64,000 bases of DNA from Arenibacter certesii DSM 19833 (GTDB lineage: Bacteria; Bacteroidota; Bacteroidia; Flavobacteriales; Flavobacteriaceae): assembly GCF_000429545.1 (NCBI RefSeq), contig NZ_AUCB01000006.1, positions 147,954 to 211,953 on the forward strand, written 5' to 3'. Of the stretch, positions 29,201 to 38,400 are shown one piece after another. Under the pieces are notes generated by a model that saw only the letters and a program-made list of their open reading frames with translations, ran no database searches and was not told where the DNA came from. Made by a program: the position numbers and the translations under genes. The number at the start of each line of letters is the position of its first letter. Within the stretch, counting starts at the first letter, position 1.

Positions 29201-29274
29201 TCTTGTCCCATTAGATTGAAAAACGTAGACTCGTTTTCTATCCACTCCTCAAACTCTATCTGCAAACTACTCAT
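26248..29274 (-). CDS. Cytosolic multi-PAS sensor histidine kinase
   Basis: This 1008-residue kinase has no transmembrane helix. I count six PAS/PAC units in tandem (about 10-130, 145-265, 280-390, 400-515, 525-640, 650-765), several ending in the PAC motif DITERK or DITEKK. The kinase core follows: phosphoacceptor His797 in VSHNLRSH, N-box around Asn911 (LLNYLTNAIKY), and the G1 box DNGMGID at 941-947. The ligand of the PAS domains is unknown; the fourth and sixth units are near repeats of each other, as are the third and fifth. The gene overlaps the receiver gene downstream. Confidence 0.9.
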   Translation of the reverse strand: MSSLQIEFEEWIENESTFFNLMGQDVLDGLWFWDLKNPKNGLLNDAFWQLLGYDTAPLQQDSFDWFSLIDQENLLFIIEAYNNHLANPKQVPFDVEVACRHRIGYSLIINFRGAIAYDELGNPNRLMGIAIHLDKYRKTKKQNALKKDRYIDVIEGVKLGIWGGNINTGEAFCNDIWAEMIGYSLAELEPMTSQVFYNLVHPEDKEELILSIDKLLKNEGTYEVEFRMRHKKGHWVWIFCRGEITAYDNQGKPEMVSGMHYDITEKKANEELVLKYKDLLERSNEAAKIGHWEIDLQNESVLWSKVTREIYEVSEDFIPTIESGLQFIVEGENRDRIVSLMEKAAQSPMEFKEQIQIKSNNGTVKWIRLIGLSEFTNGQCVRFYGLIQDVDVIENIQLKIRLREEEFRQSFNHSAMGMAFISLTNRLLQANTSFCEMFGYTEAEMKNMEFSDISHPKDFEANKEPISELFSGKRSNLRYDYRYIHKNGSVVWTNSSISAIHNQDGEVMHYVLQVLDITERKLNELSLQHNADLISRINDVANIGIWEMDLAAGISNWSPMIKQMAGVPENYSPTLEDVYTFIKKGKHRGTIKKSIKLALEEGIGFNHIIQVTSNTGRTFWSRIIGISDFVDGKCRRFYGFFQDVDKETVALNELAIKEEELRLTFEHAHTGMGILDLNGKLQRSNISMTAILGYSEEEMRNLSFFDITHPEDLKKTEELMSQLLGRERDSYKLEKRYIHKNGHVIWANVSLSAVKNEKGDFLHFVSQLEDITDKKQMTDNLTEHNNRLVNFAHIVSHNLRSHTSNISMLLDLAEEEESIIVENEYFKNIKIVSENMNDTICHLNEIVEINSKVSTTLSSQNLLENVRMAVKSIESLAKQSGSTIEININKDLNVFAVHAYLESILLNYLTNAIKYKSPDRKHHILITAGIEGAYVYLSVKDNGMGIDLERYSAKLFGMYKTFHNHPDARGVGLFICKNQVEAMGGKIVVESEVDKGANFITYFRHENN

Positions 29275-29715
29275 ACACGATGTGTAAATAATATCCTATG
29301 TTTATAAATATATTTATTTTTAACCAATCTAGTCTACTCTGACAGTCAATATTTTAATGCACGCTCTAAAGGGGTATATTAACTATTTCCTCTTAGACCC
29401 ACTATATCCCAGCGGACATTCCATAACTATGATTATCCTAAAGTAAACGAATAGAAATCGGATTTATTTAATGGAGAGTTATTGCCGTAATTAATGCATT
29501 ATTTTAAATGTGAGAAACCAAAAAAACAGATTGAGCTTAAAAATCGATCCTATAAATATATACAATAATTATGGATCCTTTAACTTCAAGGATTTACCTT
29601 TCTTAGACGGTCTTCAGTTTCTTTATAAAAGCGAGGAAATAAAAACCAAAAACACAACATATTAAATTTTGCTTTATTTTATTGATTGACTATTATTTAA
29701 CCATTTTAATTACAA
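29275..29715. other. Non-coding gap between the kinase gene and PEP carboxylase
   Basis: About 440 AT-rich bases without a convincing gene. A 51-codon frame with a GTG start (29510-29665, plus strand) is present but has no recognisable domain, ribosome site or promoter. The part next to 29274 should hold the promoter of the kinase operon, but no clear TAnnTTTG match was seen. Confidence 0.5.
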
Positions 29716-29750
29716 ACAAAAAAAGGCTCCAGAGTAAACTCTGAAGCCTT
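29716..29750 (-). terminator. Terminator of the PEP carboxylase gene
   Basis: AAGGCTCCAGAGT at 29723-29735 pairs with ACTCTGAAGCCTT at 29738-29750 (13 bp with one mismatch, 2-base central gap). Read leftward the stem is followed by seven T. It lies 39 bases past the ppc stop. Confidence 0.8.
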
Positions 29751-29788
29751 CGTGCAAAAGCACCTTTGATTACTAATTAAACTAATTG

Positions 29789-32335
29789 TTATGCAGAATT
29801 CCTACTTGCATTAATATTTCCATATAGGGATCTTATTACAATTTTTTCATATAAGTCATTAAACTCTGTGTCCTTGCTCATTTTCTGAAGGGCATATTGT
29901 TGTATCACCAATAATGGCAATACAATATTCTCTCTAATCTTTACTGATTCCCTGGAAATGGGCTCCTTTTCCATCAGAATTTTAGAGTCGGATATAAGCA
30001 AGAGCATTTCTTTGGAAAGCAAGTATTCCTCATAAAGGATAGTCCAAAACTCGCCGTATTCCTTATCATCCTTCATATAGCTAGTGAGCTCAAAATAGCA
30101 TTTTGCCAGGGACATCATACTATTCATCATTAGGGCCTTGAATAAGGGAACGTCTTGAAACAATAGTTTTAAATCTTCCAATTTCCCTTGATCCTTAAGG
30201 GTTTTAATAGCTGTTCCAATACCAAAATAACCTGGTACATTTTGTTTTAGCTGACTCCAAGACCCTACAAATGAGATGGCTCTTAAATCTGAAAGTTCCA
30301 ATTTCTTTTTATGTCCCCGTTTCCCTGGTCTACTTCCAATATTTGCTTTCTGGTAATACTTTAAGGTACTTTTATTCTCTAAATAAGGAATAAATTTATC
30401 ATGATTCTTTAAGGCGTCATACTTTTCAAAACTAAGATCCGATAGTTGTTCCAACAGTTCCCTAGAATTCTTAGAGATAACATTCTCCTTGCCAAACAGG
30501 TTATTGGAAAGCCCAGCCGTCAGTAGTTGCTCAGAGTTATGTATAAACTGCTCCTTGGTACCATACGTACTGGTTATGGTCTGTCCCTGTATCGTAAGTT
30601 GTATCTCATTATTGGCAATATCCTTGGTCTGTGCTGCGTAAAAACGATGTGTTTTCCCCCCCCCCCTTGCTGGTGGTCCTCCCCTACCATCAAAAAATAT
30701 GGCCTTAATGTTTCTTTCATCGCATATTGTAGACAATCTCTCCTTGGTCTTAAAGATCTCCCAATTTGCCTTTACATAGCCACCATCTTTGGTGCCATCA
30801 GAAAAGCCAAGCATTATGGTCTGTTTTAACTCCCTATTTTCCAAATGGGCCTTATATGCAGGAATATTGAATAATTCCTCCATGGTAGCACTAGAACTCT
30901 CCATTCCCTTCATGGTCTCAAAAAGCGGGATAATATCGAAGGTTAATTTCTTTTCATCCCATCCGCACCATCTAAATAATCCAAATACAAAGAGAACAGA
31001 AAAGATATCTTCGGAATTACTAATTATATATCGGTTACAACCTTCTTCACCATTCTTTTCTTGGATAGCGCTTAATTGCAGTATGTTCTGAATGGTCTCC
31101 TGCACTATATCCAACTCAAAAGTTTGTTTTTGTAGGTTTATACCCTTATTCAGAAGAACATCTATCAATTCCTCTTTACTCAGTTCTTCTAAACTGTCTT
31201 TAATATAATCATTAGCTTTTAAGATTTCCTCTACCACCTTATAGTGTACGCTATGATCTTGTCTGATATCTAAAGTAGCGAAGTGAGTCTTAAAGATTTT
31301 AACCTTATCTATCATATGGTCTAGATCTTTTAGGTAGAGGCTATGGTATTTTTCCACCAAAATGGATCTCACTTTTAATAAAGGGTCCAAAATTTCCTGA
31401 TATCCCAAATAATTATCAGTATCAAACATGGTCTTGTATAACATCCCTCTTAAAAGACTAAGTTCGTCTTGAAGATCTCTGAAAGTAAGCTTTTGTTGTA
31501 GGGTTTTTAAATCGCCGTAATAGCATTTCATTAAGGTGATACGCAATTCATCTGCTACATCTTTAGTAATACCAGAAGTCACAAATGGATTCCCATCCCT
31601 ATCCCCTCCTGGCCAAAAGCCCAGCTTCATTATATTGTGGTTGTTAAATTTCACATCCCCAATATTATCTTTTATATAAGCATAAAGGTCACCTATTGCC
31701 GCATAATATACATCCCTAAGGAAATAAATAATGTTTTTAGCCTCATCTAAAGGAGTAGGCTTTTTTGCATTAATTAAGGAGGTAAGACCAAGTTGCTGAA
31801 GTACAAGATCAATATCATTAACCTTGTTCTCTAAGATTAGACTCCTAAGGTTACTAATAATATCTAGGACTGCCGGAGTATAGAACTGTGTAGGGTGTGC
31901 AGTTAGCACGATCCGGGCACTAAAGGTGGATAATTTATCTGAAACCTTATCCCATTTTTTATTTTTATCAACCAACTGAAAATAATCCCGTATAGTAAGG
32001 GAATTACTATGCTTTTGTAGTTTAGGAAAGGCAGCATCTTCTACACTATCGTACAATACTACTTGCCGTTCCACATACTGAATGATGCGAAACATAAAAT
32101 CTATCCTATCTCTTTCTGAGTCGATTTTAGCATAGTCCCGAAAAAATATATCTAAAATTTCTTCTGGATTTTTTCCGGATTTTAATCCCTGATCTGCATG
32201 ATTTAGCAATAAGGGAATCAGCATTCCCACATTTTCAATATTCTGATAGGGTAAATTAAGAAACAGACTATTATAAATATTGAATTTGTTGTAAACCGAT
32301 TTTTTAAACTCCTCTAATCTTTCCGATTGATGCAT
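29789..32335 (-). CDS. ppc: Phosphoenolpyruvate carboxylase
   Basis: This 848-residue enzyme adds bicarbonate to phosphoenolpyruvate to make oxaloacetate and refill the TCA cycle. The catalytic His147 is in LTAHPTQ, the active-site motif GFWPGGDRDGNPFV lies near 240, the glycine-rich loop FFDGRGGPPARGGGKTH is at about 548-563, and GSRPGKRG near 665 is the second conserved basic site. The C-terminus ends NASRNSA, as the family should. The loop residues Arg557-Gly560 are encoded by 11 consecutive G, a slippage-prone tract. It is a single-gene unit with a terminator behind it; a TAAATTTG element at 32463-32456 (leftward) may be its -7 site. Confidence 0.95.
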   Translation of the reverse strand: MHQSERLEEFKKSVYNKFNIYNSLFLNLPYQNIENVGMLIPLLLNHADQGLKSGKNPEEILDIFFRDYAKIDSERDRIDFMFRIIQYVERQVVLYDSVEDAAFPKLQKHSNSLTIRDYFQLVDKNKKWDKVSDKLSTFSARIVLTAHPTQFYTPAVLDIISNLRSLILENKVNDIDLVLQQLGLTSLINAKKPTPLDEAKNIIYFLRDVYYAAIGDLYAYIKDNIGDVKFNNHNIMKLGFWPGGDRDGNPFVTSGITKDVADELRITLMKCYYGDLKTLQQKLTFRDLQDELSLLRGMLYKTMFDTDNYLGYQEILDPLLKVRSILVEKYHSLYLKDLDHMIDKVKIFKTHFATLDIRQDHSVHYKVVEEILKANDYIKDSLEELSKEELIDVLLNKGINLQKQTFELDIVQETIQNILQLSAIQEKNGEEGCNRYIISNSEDIFSVLFVFGLFRWCGWDEKKLTFDIIPLFETMKGMESSSATMEELFNIPAYKAHLENRELKQTIMLGFSDGTKDGGYVKANWEIFKTKERLSTICDERNIKAIFFDGRGGPPARGGGKTHRFYAAQTKDIANNEIQLTIQGQTITSTYGTKEQFIHNSEQLLTAGLSNNLFGKENVISKNSRELLEQLSDLSFEKYDALKNHDKFIPYLENKSTLKYYQKANIGSRPGKRGHKKKLELSDLRAISFVGSWSQLKQNVPGYFGIGTAIKTLKDQGKLEDLKLLFQDVPLFKALMMNSMMSLAKCYFELTSYMKDDKEYGEFWTILYEEYLLSKEMLLLISDSKILMEKEPISRESVKIRENIVLPLLVIQQYALQKMSKDTEFNDLYEKIVIRSLYGNINASRNSA
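30656..30666 (-). repeat. Homopolymer of 11 G (coding strand) inside ppc
   Basis: The plus strand carries 11 C in a row, which reads as AGG GGG GGG GGG on the coding strand and gives Arg-Gly-Gly-Gly of the active-site loop. Gain or loss of one base would truncate the enzyme at about two thirds of its length. Confidence 0.95.
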
Positions 32336-32587
32336 ATATTTCTCTAGGTATTATATTTTTTAGCGGCACACATTAGTATAATTATGGCCAAAATTATTTT
32401 AAAGAATAAATATCGTAATATTTTTACATAATGTAGACAAATGTTACCCAAACCACAAATTTAACAAGGGATACAATAAAAACTACTTCATTCACAACAT
32501 TATTTTTAAAAAACCAAAGTCTCTTATTATATTCATACCGACAAAATGTTTGATTAATTTTTTTTTAGTGTTTATAGTGTTCTCTTG

Positions 32588-32621
32588 AAATAGCCTGATT
32601 CCTGCGAATCAGGCTATTTTT
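32588..32621 (+). terminator. Orphan rho-independent terminator
   Basis: AAATAGCCTGATTC at 32588-32601 and its exact complement at 32606-32619 make a 14-bp stem with a CTGC loop, followed by TT beyond the stem's own T-run. No rightward protein gene ends before it; ppc runs away from it. Confidence 0.75.
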
Positions 32622-32675
32622 GATGTGATTGTAATTCTAAAATCGACCATTAGACAACCCTTCTACAAGGTTAAA

Positions 32676-32691
32676 ATGTAAAGGTTTGCAT
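32676..32691. promoter_or_regulatory. Operator-like dyad matching the inositol palindrome
   Basis: ATGTAAAGGTTTGCAT differs at one base from the 16-bp core of the palindrome upstream of the inositol operon (ATGCAAAGGTTTGCAT, 62389-62404). It lies 130 bases before the AraC-type start codon and 55 bases after the orphan terminator. Confidence 0.45.
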
Positions 32692-32820
32692 AGGCTTTAA
32701 GCTAACTTCCATACAATTATCACTATCTTGATACATATTATAAAGTGAATTTACAATTCACTCCCGAAGCATTTTGAGTTTATAAAGATAAAACTGCATC
32801 AACTATCAGTGGCTTTATAA

Positions 32821-33801
32821 TTGATTAAAATACACAGGACTAATTACAAAATTCCAAATCATTCTGACGTGCTAAGCTTCTATAAATCACTTTTATTAAT
32901 TACAGCTCTTCTTTTTGCTGAAGTAGTAGTCGCCAAGCAAACGCAAAAAAATTCTTTTGATACTTTTTTTGATATTCAAAACAGCTTACTATTGAATAGG
33001 GACCATCTGAAGAATGCTTTTCCCCTATCAAATGAGGGAGAAACACTTGTCTATGAGACCTCAGCCAGTACAAAAGGCAACTCCTATTTCCCTACAAAGA
33101 AAGAAGAAATTATAACGCTATTAAAATCCAGTGAAGACATTACGGAGGTAACCCGTGAGCATAAAATGTTAGAATTGGAAAATAAAGCACAAAATGAAAA
33201 AATAAATCTCATTGTTGTAGTATTAATTCTTCTTTTTCTCATTAGTTGCCTAGCAATATACTCCTATTTAAAGGTAAGGCAGAAAAACAATATACTAGTC
33301 AACCGCACAATAGAGTTAGCTGAAATTCAGTTAAAAATTCAAAAAGAACTTGCAGGATTTTTAAAAACAGAGCGCAATGGCTCTGATACCAATTTAAATA
33401 AAATCCAAAACGCTATAGACAAAGATGTCAAGGAAATAATAATGTTCAAATTAAATAAATTAGAAAAAGGAATTTTTTTCTTAGACCCTAATTGCAATTT
33501 ACATCTATTATCTGAGCAACTAAAAACCAATCCCAAATACCTATCACAGGTAATCAATCAAGAGAAAAAAACAAACTTCAACAATTATATTAACGAGTTA
33601 CGAATAAATTATTTGTTGCCAAAGCTTCTAACAGACCCAGATTACAGAAACAGTAAATTAAGTTATATAGCGGTATCCTTGGGTTATAATAATCTAAATA
33701 CGTTTAATTCGGCATTTAAAAAAAGGATGGGCATTCTTCCTTCCAAATTTATAAATGAGTTAAACCACTCTCGTCAATTAAATAATCAGAACTTAACTTA
33801 A
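32821..33801 (+). CDS. Membrane-bound AraC-family transcriptional regulator
   Basis: This 326-residue protein has a hydrophobic N-terminal segment (about 20-38), a short stretch of about 85 residues that would be periplasmic, a transmembrane helix at about 128-151, a coiled region, and an AraC-type double helix-turn-helix at about 225-320 (YIAVSLGYNNLNTFNSAFKKR). Flavobacterial relatives usually have TPR repeats before the membrane helix; none are visible here. The start is TTG at 32821: the codon before it is a stop and the next in-frame ATG is at residue 116. It converges with the susD gene and may control that pair. Confidence 0.85.
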   Translation: MIKIHRTNYKIPNHSDVLSFYKSLLLITALLFAEVVVAKQTQKNSFDTFFDIQNSLLLNRDHLKNAFPLSNEGETLVYETSASTKGNSYFPTKKEEIITLLKSSEDITEVTREHKMLELENKAQNEKINLIVVVLILLFLISCLAIYSYLKVRQKNNILVNRTIELAEIQLKIQKELAGFLKTERNGSDTNLNKIQNAIDKDVKEIIMFKLNKLEKGIFFLDPNCNLHLLSEQLKTNPKYLSQVINQEKKTNFNNYINELRINYLLPKLLTDPDYRNSKLSYIAVSLGYNNLNTFNSAFKKRMGILPSKFINELNHSRQLNNQNLT

Positions 33802-33804
33802 ATA

Positions 33805-33839
33805 GAAAGGCAATATCCCTTTCGCGGATACTGCCTTTC
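33805..33839. terminator. Hairpin between convergent araC-type and susD genes
   Basis: GAAAGGCA-A-TATCC at 33805-33818 pairs with GGATA-C-TGCCTTTC at 33826-33839 around a 7-base loop, with one internal mismatch. It starts 3 bases after the AraC-type stop. The T-run is poor, but placement fits a terminator for that gene. Confidence 0.55.
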
Positions 33840-33910
33840 AATCAACTAACTAATAATTAACCAAACTATTTCCATTATGCTCCTAAATAATTATAGAATT
33901 ATTCTATTCA

Positions 33911-35452
33911 CTAGTTATATCCTGGGTTTTGTGGTGTTAAATTGGGGTTGTTAATAATTTCCTGCTCTGGAAGTGGAAATAACAAATGCTTTTCCTGAAG
34001 CGCTTGTTTGGAGCTTAGGTTAACATGTCCCACAAAATCATCAAACCCTCCAGTGGTACTATTCAGCACTTTTCTGAGTCGGACCATATCGAACCATGTA
34101 ATTTGCTCATAGCTTAGTTCATGCCATCTTTCTTTCCAAATAGCTTCTCGCAATGATTGTTGGGTAAATGCCCCCAATGCAGGAGTTGTTAATTGTGCCC
34201 TATCTCTTATCCTGATCAACGCATCAACAGTTGCTTGGTTAGGACCATTTGCCTCGTTGGACGCCTCTGCATAGATCAACAATACCTCGGCAAAACGGAT
34301 AATAGGCACATTTAAATTATCCTTAGCTGTTCCAGGAACCCCCAATGTACCGTTGGCAGCAACATTGAAATGTTTAAAAATATAAGGAGCACCCAAATCA
34401 AAAAGTTCTCCGCTACCATTGGTGTAGTAAGTGCTATAGAACCAACCTTCGCGATCTACCGCCCTAAGATCACCAGCTTCATAGGAGTTATAGAATCCAA
34501 TTTCGGGCACTGTACTTCCTGTTCCTGAAGGACCACGATAAGAAACCGGTTGAAAATTAGGAAACATATTGCCCATCGGATTACCGGACACCTCATCGTT
34601 ATATTGAAGACTAAAAATATGTTCCACCATATTTCCAAGACTTTCGTCATGCACTTTTGCATAAGTATCAAAAAGATCAATAGGTCCCGCATTATCTATC
34701 ACCTCCTTGGCCTTGCTTGCAGCATCGGCATACTTTGCAGTTTCATTTAAAGGATTTCCGGCCATGGTAAGGTAAACCTTTGCCAGGAGGGATTTAACTG
34801 CTGCCTGTGAAACTCTTCCGGATTCATCTGTCCATGGCAAACCTGCACTCTCTGCTTCTAGCAAATCGGCTACAATTTGATCATATACTGCTTTCTGAGG
34901 GCTGCGGCTAGGATTAAAATCCTCTGAAGAAGCACTTTGTGGCATGGTAATTAAAGGAACATCACCCCATAGTCTAACTGCATAAAAATACGCCCAAGCT
35001 CTAAAAAACCGCGCTTCACCCAAAACCTTGTTTTTTTGTGCTTCCTCCATTTCTATTCCAGGGACGTTTTCTAGCACTAGGTTAGCATTGGCTATCACCT
35101 TATATGTACCACGCCACCAGTTTCTAATATGTAGCGTATTGGCATCGTAGGATAAGGAATATAAATTGTTTAAATCCGAATTCTGTGCCGTTTGGGTAGT
35201 AGAAGTTCCAGTAACTGCTTCCAACAACTGCCAATTGGACGAAAAAATACCTGCGCCGTCCCCTACAAACCTTGCATCTGCATATACTGCCGCAATTGCA
35301 GATTCTGCATGTTTTGAAGTAGTATAAAAACTGTCCGGCGTTAGGTTTGATGGATCAGATTCATCCAAAAAGTCGGAACATCCCATCGTTACAAGCAACA
35401 TTAGTGAACAGAGGTAAAACTTTCCAATGTGTTTTGTTATATCAAATTTCAT
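33911..35452 (-). CDS. SusD/RagB family nutrient-binding lipoprotein
   Basis: This 513-residue lipoprotein has its lipobox at LVTMGC (Cys25) and the SusD start SDFLDESDPSNLTPDSFY. TPR-like helices follow (EARFFRAWAYFYAVRLWGDVPLI, about 150-172) and a C-terminal RagB domain ends with WKERWHELSYEQITWFDMVRL and the typical LFPLPEQEIINNPNLTQNPGY-like tail. It caps the TonB-dependent SusC encoded 25 bases upstream and captures a ligand at the cell surface. No glycosidase or other degradative gene accompanies the pair, so the ligand is unknown. Confidence 0.93.
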   Translation of the reverse strand: MKFDITKHIGKFYLCSLMLLVTMGCSDFLDESDPSNLTPDSFYTTSKHAESAIAAVYADARFVGDGAGIFSSNWQLLEAVTGTSTTQTAQNSDLNNLYSLSYDANTLHIRNWWRGTYKVIANANLVLENVPGIEMEEAQKNKVLGEARFFRAWAYFYAVRLWGDVPLITMPQSASSEDFNPSRSPQKAVYDQIVADLLEAESAGLPWTDESGRVSQAAVKSLLAKVYLTMAGNPLNETAKYADAASKAKEVIDNAGPIDLFDTYAKVHDESLGNMVEHIFSLQYNDEVSGNPMGNMFPNFQPVSYRGPSGTGSTVPEIGFYNSYEAGDLRAVDREGWFYSTYYTNGSGELFDLGAPYIFKHFNVAANGTLGVPGTAKDNLNVPIIRFAEVLLIYAEASNEANGPNQATVDALIRIRDRAQLTTPALGAFTQQSLREAIWKERWHELSYEQITWFDMVRLRKVLNSTTGGFDDFVGHVNLSSKQALQEKHLLFPLPEQEIINNPNLTPQNPGYN

Positions 35453-35477
35453 AATTTCTTATTTTAGATTCTATTAA

Positions 35478-38400
35478 TTACAGTCCGACTTGTAAACCAA
35501 TTACGAATGTTGTTGATTTAGGATACTCGTGCCACTTCATTCCTTGTGAGAAGACATTATTACCCTCACCACCACGAATAGGGGTTACCTCGGGATCACC
35601 AAGTAGTTCATCGTTTACCAATAAAAAGAAGTTTTGAGCAGAAGCATAGAGTCTCAATCTGTTTAAATATAAACGATCTACAAGATCTTGACTAAAAGTA
35701 TAACCTAACATAACGTTCTTACCACGCACAAAGGATCCATCTTTCACCCAATGGGAATCTACATTGGTAACATAACCTGCCCGGGTATCCCTAACTTGGG
35801 CAATCATGGTATCCTGATTATCTGGAGTCCAAGCATTCAACACCGTAGTATAACTATTGGCAAGTGCCTGTCTATCTTCACTGGAGTGCAAGTTCATATC
35901 CATTACATCGTTACCCCACGAATATTGGAGTTCCAAGGTGAAGTCTATATTCTTATAGTTAACATAATTAGTAAAAGTACCCCACGCAGTTGGGTAACCA
36001 TTTCCTATAATGGATCTATCCTCATCATTGATTATATAATCTCCATTAAAATCCTTGTACTTTATATCCCCGGGCAAAATGGTAAGTCCATTTCTATAAC
36101 TCACAAATTTAGCCGCTTCAGCAGCTTCATCTGTGCCCCATGTGCCCAACCGGGTAAGTCCCCAAAAGGCGCCAACGGGTTCACCTATCCTAATTATACT
36201 AGTTTCGTTGGTTATTCCAGGGCCACCAACACCAAATATATCGGATGGGGTAGCCAAAGAAAGTACTTTGTTTCTATTCATCGATATGTTGAATGAGGTA
36301 TTCCAGGTTAAATCTTCTGTTACTATGTTCTTCGTAGAAAGCCCAAGCTCTAGACCCTTGTTTTCCATGGAGCCCACATTTCTTCTTATAGTAGCATACC
36401 CACTTGATTGTGGCACAGGCGCATCTAAGAGCATATCTGTTGTTTTCCTGTAGTAATAATCAGCTTCCAAGCTAATTCTATTCTCCAATAGCCCTAACTC
36501 TAGACCAACATCATACTGAGCCGTTTTTTCCCATTTCAAATCCGGATTTGCCAAACGGTTTAATCCCGTACCTCCCACGCGGTTTTCGTTCCATATGGCA
36601 GCATAATTAGAACTTAATAAGGATAGGGAAGAGTAAGGCGGGATTTCGGAGTTCCCAGTTACCCCGTAACTTGTTCTAAGCTTTAGGTTAGAAATAGAAG
36701 CGTTGTCTTTTAGAAAATCCTCATCAGAGATTCTCCATGCAACAGCCGCTGATGGAAAAAAGGAAAACTTATTGTTGTCACCAAATTTAGACGAACCATC
36801 GGCTCTACCCGTAACTGTAAATAGATACTTACCCATTAAGTTATAGTTGATTCTTCCAAAATAGGAGTTCAATGCCTCCCTATCCGCAAAAGATTGTACC
36901 GCTATATTATCTGATCCCGCCCCCAGGTTGTTGAATTTAAAAAAATCTGTAGGGAAATTTCTGGAATCTGCATTCACAAAAAATTGATTGGACTGTTGCC
37001 ATGATAATCCCAATAGGGCTGTCAGCGAATTGTTATCATCAATTTTCTTGTTATAGGTAAGGTAGTTTTCAATTGACCAGAATGTCTGCTTTTCATTACT
37101 TGATTGTGCTCTAGCAACCGCATTATTATCTAGCACACTATTTCTAAATTCATTGTTTTCCTGAGTAAGTATATTTGCCCCTATTACTGTTCTCATTTCC
37201 AATTCCTTGGTAAAATTAAGATTGGTATAAAAACTACCTGCAGTGGTTTGGGTATTTAAGATATACTCATTATTCATAAGCCAGTTAACCGAATTTCGGG
37301 TACCTTCCGCAAAGGGATAGTCCCTATTATTAGCATATAGCCCTTCCAATGGTCCTCCTGTATGCTTAACGGGGTAAAAAGGATAATCCTCAACCATTCT
37401 ACGTGGCACTTGGTCATTGGTGTCCGCCAAGTTCTCTGTCTGATAATTATAACTAAGGGAACCTCCTATTTTCAACCAGGTTTTTATCTGATCATCAATG
37501 GAAAATCTTCCTGAATACCGCTTTAGGTAGGTATTTTTAAAAAGACCTTGGTCATCCCTAATGCCGAGTGATATGGCATATGTTGTTCTTTCATTACCAC
37601 CAGAGAACCCCAATTGATGATTTTGTGATAATTTATGTTGCACCACTTCTTTGGACCAATCAGTGTCATAGATTGCCTTTCCATCACTATCAAACAGATA
37701 AGCCACATTAGGATTTGCTCTTTTAAGCCTAGGCTCATATTGAGCATATTCCCCAGCAGCCCATCCTTCTGGGTCAAATTTTTGAGTGTTTTCCCATGAT
37801 AGTTGCTCTATCATGGCGTATTGTTCAGAATTTAAAGCTTTAGCCCTGTTAGGTCCAAATTGTTTTACGTTATAGTCCACATCGTAAGTAATTCTTCCTT
37901 GACCAGCGCGACCTCTTTTTGTAGTTACCAAAATTACGCCGTTGGCACCTCTAGCACCGTAAATAGCTGTTGAAGACGCGTCTTTTAAAACTTCGATAGA
38001 GACCACGTCATTCGGATTTAAATAATCTATAGCTGAGCTGAAGTTAGCTTGATTACCTTGTGGTAATTGCACCCCATCTACAACGTATAATGGGTTATTG
38101 GAAGAGTTAATGGAACTAAATCCCCTTACGCGGATGTTAGATTTTCCCCCAGGACGACCGGAGTTGGTATTTACCTGTACTCCAGCAATCTTACCGGATA
38201 ATGCCTCATTTAGGGAAGTGGCTGGCCGCTCTTGAAGCTGTTCTGCCCCAACTTGACCAACCGCACCAGTAAGATCAGATTTCCTTTGGCTACCATATCC
38301 AATCAGTACCACTTCATCCAATTCCCTAGCATCTTCTTCCATTATTGCGTCTACTGTGGATCTACCATTTACTGGAATCTCCAAAGTACTATACCCTATA

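Larger units (their letters stand above)
32336..32820. other. Divergent intergenic region between ppc and the AraC-type gene
   Basis: This stretch of 485 bases has no protein gene. It holds a possible ppc -7 element (32456-32463, leftward), a strong rightward terminator hairpin with no gene in front of it (32588-32621), and an operator-like dyad (32676-32691). The terminator implies an unannotated short transcript on the plus strand between about 32340 and 32621. Confidence 0.6.

Noticed and set aside
29510..29665. 51-codon frame with GTG start in the gap before ppc
   Set aside because: No ribosome site, promoter or recognisable domain; asparagine/lysine-rich composition is what AT-rich DNA gives by chance.
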